Shown in pieces: positions 50,824-61,042 of a stretch of DNA of 64,000 nucleotides. The notes under the pieces were generated by a model, which did no database searches, was not told where the DNA came from, and worked only from the letters and a program-made list of their open reading frames with translations. The stretch covers positions 1 through 64,000 of the forward strand of contig NZ_CAMFHX010000012.1 of assembly GCF_945952365.1 (NCBI RefSeq), written 5' to 3'. The translations under genes and the position numbers were made by a program. Origin of the DNA: an uncultured Cetobacterium sp. Its GTDB lineage: Bacteria; Fusobacteriota; Fusobacteriia; Fusobacteriales; Fusobacteriaceae. The first letter of the stretch is position 1, and each line of letters begins with the position of its first letter.

Positions 50824-52059
50824 ATGATAGAGTTATTGATAGAAAATATAGGAAAAGTAAAGTTAGCAGATATAAAGTTAGATACAATTACGATTGTGGC
50901 TGGAGTAAATAACACTGGAAAAAGTACAATTAGTAAAATTTTATATTCAGGAATGAAGCCAAGCTCTGAAATTGGAAGAGAAAGAGTTTGTGTAGAGCTT
51001 TCAGATGAAGTTGTGAACTGTTTAGAGAATTTAAGTGAAAAAACAAAAGAAAAAGTAGGGAATTTAATAGATTTAATTTATACAGAGTTGAAAAATAAAA
51101 GATTTACTCTTTTACAAAGAAGAATTGAAGAGTTAGAAGTGATTGTAGAAGAAGATGGAGATGATAACGACAGTTTATTAGTTTCAAATTTAAAAATAAA
51201 CCTTCTAATTAAAGATACAGATATATTAAAAAATTATTTAGAGGATGATTTTGGAAATCTTTTAAATGAAGATATAAATAGAGAGAAAAGAATAAAAATT
51301 AAAAGAGATGATATAGAGCTGATTGACTATAATCCTAAAAATAATAATGAAGATAATAAAACTCTTATGAGAATGGGAATAGTTAGAAATAATGAGATTT
51401 ATAATGTTCTTTATATTTCAACACCATATATTTTAGATAAAATAAAATACTCAACTAACTTTTTAACTATGATTGAAGAGGATTTAATGAATGATTTTCA
51501 ACGTAATTTCTTTTCGAGAGGAGTTATAAATCTGTCGAAAACAAAAAGTACTCGTAGGGAGATAGAGGAGATTATAGAAAATATAATTGGTGGTAATTTA
51601 TATTTAAAGACACCTCAAGAGATTGTCTATAAAATGAAAAAAGGAGAAGAAGTTCAAGATGTAAGTTTAAATAATACTGCAACTGGAATAAAGTCTTTAG
51701 GAATATTATTACAACTGCTATCAAATGCATCAATAAAAGAGAATAGTATTTTGATTCTAGATGAACCAGAGGTACATTTACACCCCGAGTGGCAGGTTAA
51801 ATTAGCTGAGATTTTAATTAAACTGACAATTCATTTAAATATAAAAATATTCATAAACTCTCATAGTTCAGAATTTATAGAAGCTTTACAGGTATACTCA
51901 ATAAAAAATAAAGTAACCGGTTTAAATGCATATTTAGCAGAAGAAGAGAATGGAGTTACAATATTTAAAGATAAAACAAATGAATTTGGAGAGATATACA
52001 GAGAGTTAGGAAAAGGCTATGATATTTTAGATAAAGTAAAAATGGAACTAGGGAATTAG
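50824..52059 (+). CDS. AAA ATPase of OLD/RecF-like (AAA15) type
   Basis: A 411-residue ABC/SMC-like ATPase. Walker A is VAGVNNTGKSTISKIL (about residues 25-40), a long helical insertion spans about 70-270, the signature-like NNTATGIKSLGILLQLL lies near 285, Walker B is ILILDEPEVHLHPEWQ (about 309-324), and INSHSSEFIEAL follows near 344. It has no C-terminal Toprim, so it is not a full OLD nuclease. A partner gene starts 3 nt downstream and encodes a PD-(D/E)XK-like protein. ATPase plus nuclease two-gene units are frequent phage-defence modules; this role is inferred. Confidence 0.75.
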   Translation: MIELLIENIGKVKLADIKLDTITIVAGVNNTGKSTISKILYSGMKPSSEIGRERVCVELSDEVVNCLENLSEKTKEKVGNLIDLIYTELKNKRFTLLQRRIEELEVIVEEDGDDNDSLLVSNLKINLLIKDTDILKNYLEDDFGNLLNEDINREKRIKIKRDDIELIDYNPKNNNEDNKTLMRMGIVRNNEIYNVLYISTPYILDKIKYSTNFLTMIEEDLMNDFQRNFFSRGVINLSKTKSTRREIEEIIENIIGGNLYLKTPQEIVYKMKKGEEVQDVSLNNTATGIKSLGILLQLLSNASIKENSILILDEPEVHLHPEWQVKLAEILIKLTIHLNIKIFINSHSSEFIEALQVYSIKNKVTGLNAYLAEEENGVTIFKDKTNEFGEIYRELGKGYDILDKVKMELGN

Positions 52060-52062
52060 AAT

Positions 52063-52728
52063 ATGCATAGAAAAAAGATAAAACCAAAAGCACCAATCGA
52101 AATAAGAAGTTTAAATAAATATACACACTATTTAGAGAATATAACACAACTTAGTTTTTCGAGTCATAGTGGATCGCTAGTAGTAAATTCAAGAGGGATG
52201 ATAAATTTAGATAAGGTAGTCGATGCCCTTAAAATAGATGTGAAATCAACAGATGCTATTCACTATAATCTTTTAGAAAATAAGCTTTACCTAGTTGAAT
52301 TTAAGAATGGTAGTATCTTAGAGAAAGAAGATGAAAAGGAATTTAGTTGCCATTTGGAAGCTCCAAGTTGTAAAGTAAAAAAGAATGCACGTAAATTAAA
52401 AAATGAAGAAATAAAAGCTAATTTAGCATTAAAAGGAGTGGATACTTTTCTAATTGTCTTGAAGAATATTTTAAATGTTGAAGAGTACAAAATGATTTGT
52501 GAAAAGAAAATTAAATTAAACTATGTTATAGTAAATACTAAACCCAAAGAAACAACAATTGGAAATTCACGAAAACAGAATAGACTTGAAACGCTATCTA
52601 ATCTGAATTCTATTGGGGAGCTTATACCGAGTATTTTTAAAAGGTATGAAGGTGTAATATTTGATAAGGTTATATTTACTGACGAAGTATATTTTGAGCA
52701 GTGCTTATTAGATATGATTTTAGGATAA
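52063..52728 (+). CDS. PD-(D/E)XK-like partner of the AAA ATPase
   Basis: A 221-residue protein. Residues 60-84 read STDAIHYNLLENKLYLVEFKNG, matching the Asp ... Glu-x-Lys core of a PD-(D/E)XK nuclease. The downstream part is helical with several Lys-rich stretches (CKVKKNARKLKNEE). No closer family is recognised. It starts 3 nt after the ATPase gene. Nuclease activity is inferred from the motif only, and a regulatory or DNA-binding role is possible. Confidence 0.6.
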   Translation: MHRKKIKPKAPIEIRSLNKYTHYLENITQLSFSSHSGSLVVNSRGMINLDKVVDALKIDVKSTDAIHYNLLENKLYLVEFKNGSILEKEDEKEFSCHLEAPSCKVKKNARKLKNEEIKANLALKGVDTFLIVLKNILNVEEYKMICEKKIKLNYVIVNTKPKETTIGNSRKQNRLETLSNLNSIGELIPSIFKRYEGVIFDKVIFTDEVYFEQCLLDMILG

Positions 52729-52770
52729 TATTTTAATTTATAAAAAAGAGAAAAGGAGAGAACTATATCT

Positions 52771-55700
52771 ATGAGTAAATTTTTAGAAGATTTAGAATAC
52801 TCAGCAGGGGAAAAGGTTACTGAAAGAGGGCGAGCTTACTTTAGAAATCATAAAATCCTAGAGCAGAAGATAGTAGAGATTGAAGATAAGTATATCCCAA
52901 ACCTGCATGTTATTGGTGCAATAGTTGAAGGAAGCTACTATCAAACCTACAGAACAAAAGTTGTCTTCAATGAAGATGAAGTTATAAATACTGAATGCTC
53001 TTGTGAATATGCTATAACAAATAGAAGAGTTTGTAAGCATATGATAGCAGTAGCTATAGCTGCTGAAAAATATATGATTCAGAAAAAGAGAAGAGATGCC
53101 GAAGCAGCAACTCCTGATTTTCATTTAGACCTTTTCAAACCCGCTGAAACTAAAAGCAAAGAGCTAATATTTTTAAATGTAATTCCAAATGTTCAAAATT
53201 TATCGGGATATATAAAATTTTCTTTGGATATAGAGGTTGTAAGTAAATCTAAAAAATATAAAATAAACAGCAAAATAAATAAGTTTTTAATGGCGTATGA
53301 AGAGGAGAGTTTTAATTTTGGAAAAGCCTATACTTACGAGCCAGGAAGGGACTATTTTCAAGGGTGGGATAAAAAGTTTATAGAGCTTTTGAAAGAGTAT
53401 TCAACAATGTTTAAAAATCAATACTACTCAGAGTTGAAGATAGACACTGTACTTTCTAATCCGTATAGTTTTGATAGAGTAATGGAGTTTTTAAGTGAGG
53501 GTGGAAAGCTAGATTTGAAAAAAACTAGTTTGAATGAGATTTTAAATGTAAAGATAAGTAAAAATGAGGGTAGAGATATAGCTTTAGAGTTTAAAAATTT
53601 GAATAAACTTTTCAGAAGAGGAAAAAGTACATTTTTAGATTTTACTGCATCAGGAGAGCCAATTTTCTATAAGTTAAGCTCTGAAGATATAGAACTCTAT
53701 AAAAAACTATCTAAAAAAACAGCTCGTAGCTCAAAGATGGTAATCAGTCAGAAAAATCTACCTCTTGTGATAAACTCGGTTCAAAAGATGGCTAAGATAG
53801 AGGTGGCAAAAGAACTAGAGACTCATATATACACTCCAGAAAAGATAGAGGATAAAATATATATAGATTCATATAACACTTACGGTTTAAGAGTTTATTC
53901 AAAAAGGTTTTTTGATGGCGAACCAGAGGAGAAGTTAGAAAATAAGATAATTATGAGCTCTGCTGTTGAGGTGAGTAGTCTTTATAAGCAGATTTTAGAA
54001 AAGTATAAAAATAGCTTTGAAAACGGGTCTTACCACATAACTGATGTTGAAAGTATCTACTCTTTTGTGATGGACGCTATTCCTGAGCTTGAAAAACAGT
54101 ACCAAATATATTATTCAGAGGCTTTTAAAGCTAAAAGTTTTACATCGGCAAGTTATAAAATAGAGAGCAAAGTGAAGGACCTTTTAGAGATAAAGTTTAG
54201 CATAGATGGCATTGAGAAAGAGGAGATATACAACTTTTTAAACGCTGTTCGTGAAAAGAAAAAGTATTATCTACTTAAAAATGGAGGAATACTTTCTATA
54301 GCTGATGGTGAGGAATTAGATAAACTGAATGACGTTTTGGATATATCTGAAGCGAGTCGAAAAGAGATAGAGGCAGGGGTTATATCTCGAACTAAAAACT
54401 ATAGCTATTTCTTAGCTTCGACATTGAAAAAGATAAAGGATGTCTTTTTAGATGAGAACTTTGTGGCTATGGATAGAGAGTTGAGAGAGATATCGTCAGC
54501 TGATGATGAGAAAGAGATAATGTCTCTTTTCCCAATGCTGAGAGAGTATCAACTACATGGAGTTTGTTGGTTAAATACTTTGAAAAAATTGGGACTTGGT
54601 GGAATCTTAGCAGATGATATGGGACTGGGGAAAACTTTACAAACGATAGCGTATTTGGCTATTGAGAAAAGAGAGTTACCAACTTTGATTGTAGCACCTA
54701 AATCACTTGTGTATAACTGGAAAAGTGAGTTTCAAAAGTTTGCATCACATCTAGAGGTGAAGATGTGTATAGGTACAAAATCAGAAAGAGGATCGATGAT
54801 AAAAAATCTGAAATCTGGTGAGGTTATCATAACGACTTATGGAGTGCTGAAAAATGATATCGAACTTTATGGTGAGTTACCTTTTGAGAAGGGGTTTGCT
54901 AATATAATTATAGATGAAGCACAGAATATTAAAAATATGATGGGGAAAACAGCAGCTGCTATAAAAGAGATTCGTGGTGAAACGAAGATTGCTTTAACGG
55001 GAACTCCTATAGAGAACAATATCTTAGAGCTTTGGAGTATATTTGACTTCGCTTTCCCGGGGTATCTTGGAAAGCATACGACTTTCAAGAAAAGATATTT
55101 AGATAACTTGAAAAGTTTGAAGTCTGTTGTGGGACCGTTTATTTTGAGACGTACGAAAGGCGAGGTTTTAAAAGAGTTGCCTGATAAAATAGAGCAGGAT
55201 GTCGTTGTTGAGCTAGATTCAGCTCAGAAAAAGGTTTATTTGGCGTATTTGGAGAGATATAAAAGAGAGTTGGCTACAGATGGGCAGGATGCTATAAAGA
55301 TCCTGGGATATCTGACGAGACTTCGTCAAATATGTAATCACCCGAAGCTTTTTGTTGAGGATTATAAAGGTAGTAGTGCAAAAGTTGAGGCTCTTTTAGA
55401 GATTTTAGAGGAAGCGAAAAGTGGTGGGCATAGAGTTTTACTATTCTCACAGTTTACAGAGATGTTAGCTCTTATAAAGGAAAGTTTGGATGGAAAGTTT
55501 GATTACCTATACTTAGATGGGAAGACAGAGGCGAAAGAGAGGTTGAATCTTGTGGATAGATTTAACTCTGGAGAGGGGGATCTGTTTATAATATCTCTAA
55601 AAGCTGGTGGAAGTGGATTGAATCTGACAGAGGCGGATACTGTTATTCACTTTGATCCGTGGTGGAACCCATCAGTTGAAAACCAGGCGACTGATAGAGC

Positions 55701-55878
55701 ACACAGAATGGGACAGAAAAATGTTGTGAACGTATTTCGTCTTATAACAAAGGGGACTATCGAGGAGAAAATCAATCTTATAAAAGGTGAGAAATCGAAG
55801 GTTATAAGTGAGGTTTTAGATGGGAAAACATCGGATATAATGAAGATGAATCGTGATGAGTTATTGAATCTGTTTTAG
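52771..55878 (+). CDS. SNF2-family helicase with SWIM zinc finger
   Basis: A 1035-residue protein: N-terminal SWIM finger [16 protein letters not shown] (CxC...CxH, about residues 76-92), a bacterial SNF2-associated middle region, then the RecA-like motor with [20 protein letters not shown] (motif I, about 611-630), [10 protein letters not shown] (motif II, about 714), [15 protein letters not shown] (motif III) and [42 protein letters not shown] (motifs V-VI). It is a DNA translocase of the RapA/HepA-like group; its target is unknown. The reading frame is intact and the size is normal. Confidence 0.9.
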   Translation: MSKFLEDLEYSAGEKVTERGRAYFRNHKILEQKIVEIEDKYIPNLHVIGAIVEGSYYQTYRTKVVFNEDEVINTECSCEYAITNRRVCKHMIAVAIAAEKYMIQKKRRDAEAATPDFHLDLFKPAETKSKELIFLNVIPNVQNLSGYIKFSLDIEVVSKSKKYKINSKINKFLMAYEEESFNFGKAYTYEPGRDYFQGWDKKFIELLKEYSTMFKNQYYSELKIDTVLSNPYSFDRVMEFLSEGGKLDLKKTSLNEILNVKISKNEGRDIALEFKNLNKLFRRGKSTFLDFTASGEPIFYKLSSEDIELYKKLSKKTARSSKMVISQKNLPLVINSVQKMAKIEVAKELETHIYTPEKIEDKIYIDSYNTYGLRVYSKRFFDGEPEEKLENKIIMSSAVEVSSLYKQILEKYKNSFENGSYHITDVESIYSFVMDAIPELEKQYQIYYSEAFKAKSFTSASYKIESKVKDLLEIKFSIDGIEKEEIYNFLNAVREKKKYYLLKNGGILSIADGEELDKLNDVLDISEASRKEIEAGVISRTKNYSYFLASTLKKIKDVFLDENFVAMDRELREISSADDEKEIMSLFPMLREYQLHGVCWLNTLKKLGLGGILADDMGLGKTLQTIAYLAIEKRELPTLIVAPKSLVYNWKSEFQKFASHLEVKMCIGTKSERGSMIKNLKSGEVIITTYGVLKNDIELYGELPFEKGFANIIIDEAQNIKNMMGKTAAAIKEIRGETKIALTGTPIENNILELWSIFDFAFPGYLGKHTTFKKRYLDNLKSLKSVVGPFILRRTKGEVLKELPDKIEQDVVVELDSAQKKVYLAYLERYKRELATDGQDAIKILGYLTRLRQICNHPKLFVEDYKGSSAKVEALLEILEEAKSGGHRVLLFSQFTEMLALIKESLDGKFDYLYLDGKTEAKERLNLVDRFNSGEGDLFIISLKAGGSGLNLTEADTVIHFDPWWNPSVENQATDRAHRMGQKNVVNVFRLITKGTIEEKINLIKGEKSKVISEVLDGKTSDIMKMNRDELLNLF

Positions 55879-55913
55879 AGTGTGATATTTTTTATAAAAA
55901 AAGAGGTGAAGGG

Positions 55914-56774
55914 ATGAAAGGTATAATTTTAGCAGGTGGCACAGGAAGTAGGTTGTATCCGGTGACGGCAGTTATCAGTAAGCAGGTAGTTCCTATATAT
56001 GATAAACCGATGATATATTACCCTCTCTCTGTGCTGATGTTGGCTAATATAAAAGAGATACTGCTTATAAGTACGGCAAGGGATTTGCCGATGTTTCGTG
56101 AGCTACTAGGTGATGGAAGCAGTCTTGGGATAAGTATAAGCTATGAAATTCAAGACTCACCGAAAGGATTAGCCGAGGCTTTTATAATTGGAGAGAATTT
56201 CATAGGTGATGACTCTGTGGCTCTTATTCTCGGGGACAACCTTTTCTATGGGCATGGATTCACTGGGATGCTAGAACGTGCTAGCTCTTTGGAGAATGAG
56301 GCCAATATATTTGGATATTTTGTGAAGAATCCAAAGGAGTTTGGGGTGGTGGAGTTTTCTAGTGATGGGAAGGTGCTGTCGTTAGAGGAGAAGCCGGAGA
56401 TACCAAAATCAAACTACGCTGTTCCAGGGATATACTTCTATGATAACAGTGTGATAGAGAAAGCTAAAAGAGTGCTACCTTCAGAGCGTGGTGAGTTAGA
56501 GATTACCTCTATAAATAGGATGTATTTAGAAGAGGGGCGATTGAACGTTATCAATTTGGGGCGTGGAATGGCGTGGCTTGATACAGGGACTTTCGATGGG
56601 CTTTTAGAGGCGAGTAACTTCGTGAAGACGATTCAGAGTCGGCAAGGGATAATGATAGCATGTTTAGAGGAGATAGCTTATCTAAAGGGGTGGATAGGTA
56701 GAGAGACTCTGCTAAAAAGAGGAGCTGAACTTTCCAAAACTGCTTATGGAGAGTATCTTCTGAGTTGTATATAG
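55914..56774 (+). CDS. rfbA: glucose-1-phosphate thymidylyltransferase
   Basis: A 286-residue protein: [41 protein letters not shown] (residues 3-43), [31 protein letters not shown] and [19 protein letters not shown]. It makes dTDP-glucose from glucose-1-phosphate and dTTP, step one of dTDP-L-rhamnose synthesis. Ribosome site AAGAGGTGAAGGG. The epimerase gene follows after 50 nt, then the fused reductase/dehydratase gene. Confidence 0.95.
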   Translation: MKGIILAGGTGSRLYPVTAVISKQVVPIYDKPMIYYPLSVLMLANIKEILLISTARDLPMFRELLGDGSSLGISISYEIQDSPKGLAEAFIIGENFIGDDSVALILGDNLFYGHGFTGMLERASSLENEANIFGYFVKNPKEFGVVEFSSDGKVLSLEEKPEIPKSNYAVPGIYFYDNSVIEKAKRVLPSERGELEITSINRMYLEEGRLNVINLGRGMAWLDTGTFDGLLEASNFVKTIQSRQGIMIACLEEIAYLKGWIGRETLLKRGAELSKTAYGEYLLSCI

Positions 56775-56824
56775 TAGCAGATATTTTTTATGAGAATTTT
56801 AGTAAATGAAACAAGGAGTAGGTC

Positions 56825-57382
56825 ATGATAAAAGGATTGGTGTTGATAGAGCCTAAGATATATAGTGATGAAAGGGGTTTTTTCTATGAGTTTTTCAATT
56901 GTAAAACTTTGGAAAAATATAATATAGATGTAAATTTTGTGCAGGGAAATCACTCGAAGAGTGAGTTTGGTGTTTTGAGGGGCTTACACCTTCAAAAAGT
57001 TCAACCTCAAGCAAAACTTATAAGGGTTTTAAAAGGTGAGATTTTAGATGTTGTTGTGGATTTGAGGGATGGCAGTGAAACTTTTGGTGAAATTTATAAA
57101 GTTATTTTGAGTGAGGAAAATAGAAAACAGCTTTATATACCAGAGGGGTTTGCTCATGGGTTTTTGAGTTTAAAGGAAAACACAGAAATAGAGTATCTTT
57201 GTAGTGATTACTATGCACCTCAATATGAATCGGGGATATTTCCATTTGATTCGGATTTAAGTATCGATTGGGAGTTGGAAAAATATGGGTTATCTTCTGA
57301 GGACTTGATAATATCTTCTAAGGATAAAAATCTACCTAGTTTTAAAGAGTTCTGTGAGAACTTGAAAGAGGTGATGAGATGA
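56825..57382 (+). CDS. rfbC: dTDP-4-dehydrorhamnose 3,5-epimerase
   Basis: A 185-residue cupin: GLVLIEPKIYSDERGFFYEFFN, FVQGNHSKSEFGVLRGLHLQ (catalytic His in LRGLH-x-Q), VVVDLRDGSETFG, LYIPEGFAHGFLSL and EYLCSDYYAP. It converts dTDP-4-keto-6-deoxyglucose to dTDP-4-keto-L-rhamnose. It overlaps the RmlD-RmlB gene by 4 nt. Confidence 0.94.
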   Translation: MIKGLVLIEPKIYSDERGFFYEFFNCKTLEKYNIDVNFVQGNHSKSEFGVLRGLHLQKVQPQAKLIRVLKGEILDVVVDLRDGSETFGEIYKVILSEENRKQLYIPEGFAHGFLSLKENTEIEYLCSDYYAPQYESGIFPFDSDLSIDWELEKYGLSSEDLIISSKDKNLPSFKEFCENLKEVMR

Positions 57383-59295
57383 TATTGATAACTGGTGGAG
57401 CAGGGCAACTGGCTCAAGAGTTCTCTAGGTTTTTTAAAGAGAATAGTATAGAATTTACAGCTCCTAAAAGAGCTGAGTTGGATATAAGGGATTTTGAAAA
57501 GGTGAGAGAGTTTGTAAAGAGTAATGGTGTGACTTTAATTATAAACTGTGCTGCTTATAACTTTGTAGATAAAGCTGAGGAGGAGCCAGAGATTGCTAAC
57601 GCTGTTAACGCTTTTGCTGTAGAGAATTTGGCTAAGGTGGCAAAAGAGTTAGAGATAGAGTTTGTGACATATTCGACTGATTTTGTTTTCGATGGAGAGA
57701 AGTTAGGAGCTTACACTGAAGAGGATGAGGTGAATCCAATCTCTGTTTACGGGAAAAGTAAGGCGTTAGGGGAGAGTTTAGCTTTAGAGGCTAATGATAA
57801 GACGTATATATTTAGAGTGTCATGGGTGTTTGGAAAAGATGGGATGAATTTTATAGAGCAGGTTAAAAGTTGGTCGAAGAGAGATAAAATAGCTTTAGCG
57901 AGTGACCAAATCTCATCTCCTACGAGTACAATCGATATAGTTAATATAACTATGAAGATGTTAGGATTGAAAGAGAAAAGATATGGTATATATCATCTAA
58001 GTGGAGAGGAAGAGGTTTCACGTTACGAGCAGGGAAGGTATATTTTGGAAAAGTTGGGATATAAAGGTGAAGTTGTTCAGGCTCGTTGCTCTGACTTTAC
58101 ACCTTATGATATAAGACCAAAATATTCGAAATTATGTAGCTCGAAGATAGAGAAACTCTTGGAAATTGAAATTCCAAGTTGGAAGATACGTACAGATGAG
58201 TATCTTGAAGTAAAAAAAAGGTATCTTGTGACAGGTGGTGCTGGGTTTATCGGTGCTAACTTTGTGAAATATATGTTAGAAAAATATGAAGCTATAGAGA
58301 TAGTTATCTTAGATAAGTTAACTTACGCCGGGAATCTTGGGACTATAAGAGAGGAGTTAAAGGATAACAGAGTAACTTTCTTTAAGGGAGATATCTGTAA
58401 CCGTGAGTTAGTAGAGAATATATTTATGGCTCATGATATAGATGCAGTAGTTAACTTTGCTGCTGAGTCTCATGTGGATCGTAGTATAGAAAATCCTGGG
58501 ATATTCTTAGAGACAAATATTCTTGGAACACAAAACCTGATGGAGGTTGCTAAAGCTTTCTGGACTATTGGAAAGGATGGTAACGGGTATCCTATCTATA
58601 AAGAGGGTAAGAAGTTCCATCATGTTTCAACAGATGAGGTGTATGGAAGTTTAAGTTTAGATGACCCAATGTTTACAGAGAGAACTCCGCTTGATCCACG
58701 TAGCCCATATTCAGCTTCAAAAGCTTCGGCTGATATGATGGTGGTTGCATATGGAGAGACTTACAAGTTCCCATTCAATATAACTAGATGTTCTAATAAC
58801 TACGGACCTTATCACTTCCCAGAGAAGTTGATTCCTCTGATTATTAAAAATATCTTGGCTGGTAAGAAACTGCCAGTTTATGGAAAGGGAGATAACATAA
58901 GAGATTGGCTTTATGTTGTGGACCACTGTAAAGCAATTGATATAGTGCTATCTCAGGCTCCGACTCATCAGATTTACAATATTGGTGGATTCAACGAAGA
59001 GCAAAATATCAACATTGTAAAATTAACTATAGATACTATAGCTAGAATAATGAAGAATGAGCCTCAATATAGAAGTGTGTTGACTACAGAGGTAGAGAAT
59101 ATCAACTATGATCTAATCACTTATGTTCAGGATAGACTAGGGCATGATGCTAGATATGCCATTGATCCTACAAAGATTGTAAATGAGTTGGGATGGTATC
59201 CAGAGACTGAGTTTACTGATGGAATAGAAAAGACTATCAGATGGTATCTAGATAACCAAGCTTGGGTTGAAGAGGTAGCTTCTGGTGACTACTAG
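57379..59295 (+). CDS. fused dTDP-4-dehydrorhamnose reductase and dTDP-glucose 4,6-dehydratase (RmlD-RmlB)
   Basis: A 638-residue fusion. Residues 1-275 are RmlD: ILITGGAGQLAQEF, INCAAYNFVDKAEEEPE, YSTDFVFDGEK and YGKSKALGE. Residues about 279-638 are a complete RmlB: YLVTGGAGFIGANFVKYML, DKLTYAGNL, AAESHVDRSIENP, HVSTDEVYGSL and the catalytic PYSASKASADMMV (Tyr near 444). The two dehydrogenase-type domains are joined without an evident linker. Both active sites look intact. It would carry the second and fourth steps of dTDP-rhamnose synthesis in one chain, with RmlA and RmlC encoded upstream. Confidence 0.92.
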   Translation: MILITGGAGQLAQEFSRFFKENSIEFTAPKRAELDIRDFEKVREFVKSNGVTLIINCAAYNFVDKAEEEPEIANAVNAFAVENLAKVAKELEIEFVTYSTDFVFDGEKLGAYTEEDEVNPISVYGKSKALGESLALEANDKTYIFRVSWVFGKDGMNFIEQVKSWSKRDKIALASDQISSPTSTIDIVNITMKMLGLKEKRYGIYHLSGEEEVSRYEQGRYILEKLGYKGEVVQARCSDFTPYDIRPKYSKLCSSKIEKLLEIEIPSWKIRTDEYLEVKKRYLVTGGAGFIGANFVKYMLEKYEAIEIVILDKLTYAGNLGTIREELKDNRVTFFKGDICNRELVENIFMAHDIDAVVNFAAESHVDRSIENPGIFLETNILGTQNLMEVAKAFWTIGKDGNGYPIYKEGKKFHHVSTDEVYGSLSLDDPMFTERTPLDPRSPYSASKASADMMVVAYGETYKFPFNITRCSNNYGPYHFPEKLIPLIIKNILAGKKLPVYGKGDNIRDWLYVVDHCKAIDIVLSQAPTHQIYNIGGFNEEQNINIVKLTIDTIARIMKNEPQYRSVLTTEVENINYDLITYVQDRLGHDARYAIDPTKIVNELGWYPETEFTDGIEKTIRWYLDNQAWVEEVASGDY

Positions 59296-59308
59296 AAATA
59301 TTATAATA

Positions 59309-59317
59309 TGATATAAT
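59309..59317 (+). promoter_or_regulatory. extended -10 of the second DUF1703 gene
   Basis: TG-A-TATAAT right after the RmlD-RmlB stop, with no terminator between. It is followed by AGAGAGAAGGTGGAAAGT, the same leader end as at the first DUF1703 gene. Confidence 0.5.
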
Positions 59318-59350
59318 ATATAAAAATAATATAGAGAGAAGGTGGAAAGT

Positions 59351-61012
59351 ATGGATAAGAAAAAATTACCAGTGGGTGTGAGCAATTTTAAAGAGTTGAT
59401 AAAAGAAAATTATTACTATGTTGATAAAACGGGATTTATAGAGGAGATTTTGGAAAAAAGAGCAAATGTAACTTTGATTTGTAGGCCAAGACGTTTTGGT
59501 AAAACTTTAAATATGAGTACACTGAAGTATTTTTTAGATAGAGATAATGCTCAGGAAAATAGAAGGCTTTTCAATGGCCTAAAGATAGAGAAGACTGAGT
59601 ATATGAGAGAACAAGGGAAATATCCAGTTATATTTTTAAGTATGAAAGGAGTTAAGGGCGAAAGTTATTCTAAATTTTTACAAAAATTTAGTTCGGTTTT
59701 AATTGATTTATATAATGAATATGAAGTTTTTAGAGAAAAGTTAAATATGAGTGAGAAGATGTATTTTGATAAAGTTTGGTTAGGGGATCCTGATGCAGAC
59801 CTTTCAAAGGCTCTAAAGTTTTTAGGTGATATACTATATAAATACTCAGGAATAAAGCCTGTTTTATTAATAGATGAATACGATTCTCCAATGATAGTAG
59901 CAAATGAAAAAGGGTATTACGAAGAGGCAAAAGAGTTAATAGGAGATTTTTATGGGGATGGACTAAAGGATGCACCAATTTCTTTTGCAGTGGTAACAGG
60001 AATCCTTAGGGTGGCGAAAGAGTCTATATTTTCAACTCTTAACAATTTGAAAGTTTCAACGCTGTTAACCGAAAACTATAATCATTTTGGTATGACTGAG
60101 TATGAGGTAGAAACTATTCTAAAATATTACGGATTGGAAACAACTGTGGATGCTGCTAAGAGTTGGTATAATGGTTATACGTTTGGAGATGAAAAAGTAT
60201 ATAATCCTTGGAGTATATTAAATCACTGTGAGAATGGAAAGTTGATCTCTTATTGGGTAAATACGAGTGCTAATACTCTTATTATGAAACTATTAAAAGA
60301 TGCGGATAATGATATCAATGATATTTTTTACGAGTTATTGAGAGGAAGAGCTGCAAAAACTATACTAGATGACAGTATGATATTTGGTGAAAAATATAGT
60401 AACAGTACAATTTTATATTTGATGTTTTCAGCAGGGTATTTGACAATAGATAGGATTGGCGAGGAAGAGGACCAATACTATTTAAGAATACCAAATTTAG
60501 AAGTAAAAAAGTATTTTAGGAAAACGTTTATAGAGATTTTGACACCGAAGAGTAAGGATAGTTTTTCTAAGTTAAAAGAGGCTCTAGTGATAGGAAAAAT
60601 TCGTGGAAATGATTCAATTGAGGAAAAGATAAATGGATTTTTCATGGCTAGTATGAGTTATTTAGATGGAGCTAAAGAGGAGAAGTTTTATCATAACTTA
60701 ATTTTGGGGATGATGATAGGATTGGATGATAAATTTTATATTCATAGTAACCGTGAAGAGGGATTGGGGCGTTATGACTTAGCTCTTGAACCACGTGATA
60801 AAAATGCTGTTGGATATATCTTTGAATTTAAGGTTGCTGAATCTACATCAGAAAGTGATTTTAAAAAGGCAGGAGCTGAAGCTCTATCTCAGATAGATAA
60901 AAAAATTTATGAAGTTGGCTTAAGAGAACGTGGTATTCAGAAAATCGTTAAAATTGGAATGGTATTTTCTGGTAAAATTATGAAGCTTTATATAAAAGAG
61001 AAGGTTGGATAG
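59351..61012 (+). CDS. AAA-ATPase-like protein with PD-(D/E)XK nuclease domain (DUF1703 type), copy 2
   Basis: About 553 residues from the ATG at 59351. LICRPRRFGKTLNMS, KPVLLIDEYDSPMIV, the HSNREEGLGRYDLALEP motif and IFEFKVAES all match copy 1 at 49048, with differences spread evenly, so the duplication is old compared with the rpn copies. Both copies share the GGTGGAAAGTATGGA leader, which suggests mobility or gene conversion of the unit. Role is unknown: it may be DNA-related, given the nuclease-like C-terminus. Confidence 0.85.
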   Translation: MDKKKLPVGVSNFKELIKENYYYVDKTGFIEEILEKRANVTLICRPRRFGKTLNMSTLKYFLDRDNAQENRRLFNGLKIEKTEYMREQGKYPVIFLSMKGVKGESYSKFLQKFSSVLIDLYNEYEVFREKLNMSEKMYFDKVWLGDPDADLSKALKFLGDILYKYSGIKPVLLIDEYDSPMIVANEKGYYEEAKELIGDFYGDGLKDAPISFAVVTGILRVAKESIFSTLNNLKVSTLLTENYNHFGMTEYEVETILKYYGLETTVDAAKSWYNGYTFGDEKVYNPWSILNHCENGKLISYWVNTSANTLIMKLLKDADNDINDIFYELLRGRAAKTILDDSMIFGEKYSNSTILYLMFSAGYLTIDRIGEEEDQYYLRIPNLEVKKYFRKTFIEILTPKSKDSFSKLKEALVIGKIRGNDSIEEKINGFFMASMSYLDGAKEEKFYHNLILGMMIGLDDKFYIHSNREEGLGRYDLALEPRDKNAVGYIFEFKVAESTSESDFKKAGAEALSQIDKKIYEVGLRERGIQKIVKIGMVFSGKIMKLYIKEKVG

Positions 61013-61035
61013 TCTAAATCCAACCTCTTCTTTTT
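60998..61035. terminator. bidirectional terminator
   Basis: GGTTGGAT and ATCCAACC around AGTCTAA, extended by GAGAAG and CTCTTC, with TTTTTATATA after it. It overlaps the end of the DUF1703 gene and faces the aminopeptidase gene on the other strand. Confidence 0.75.
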
Positions 61036-61042
61036 ATATAGA

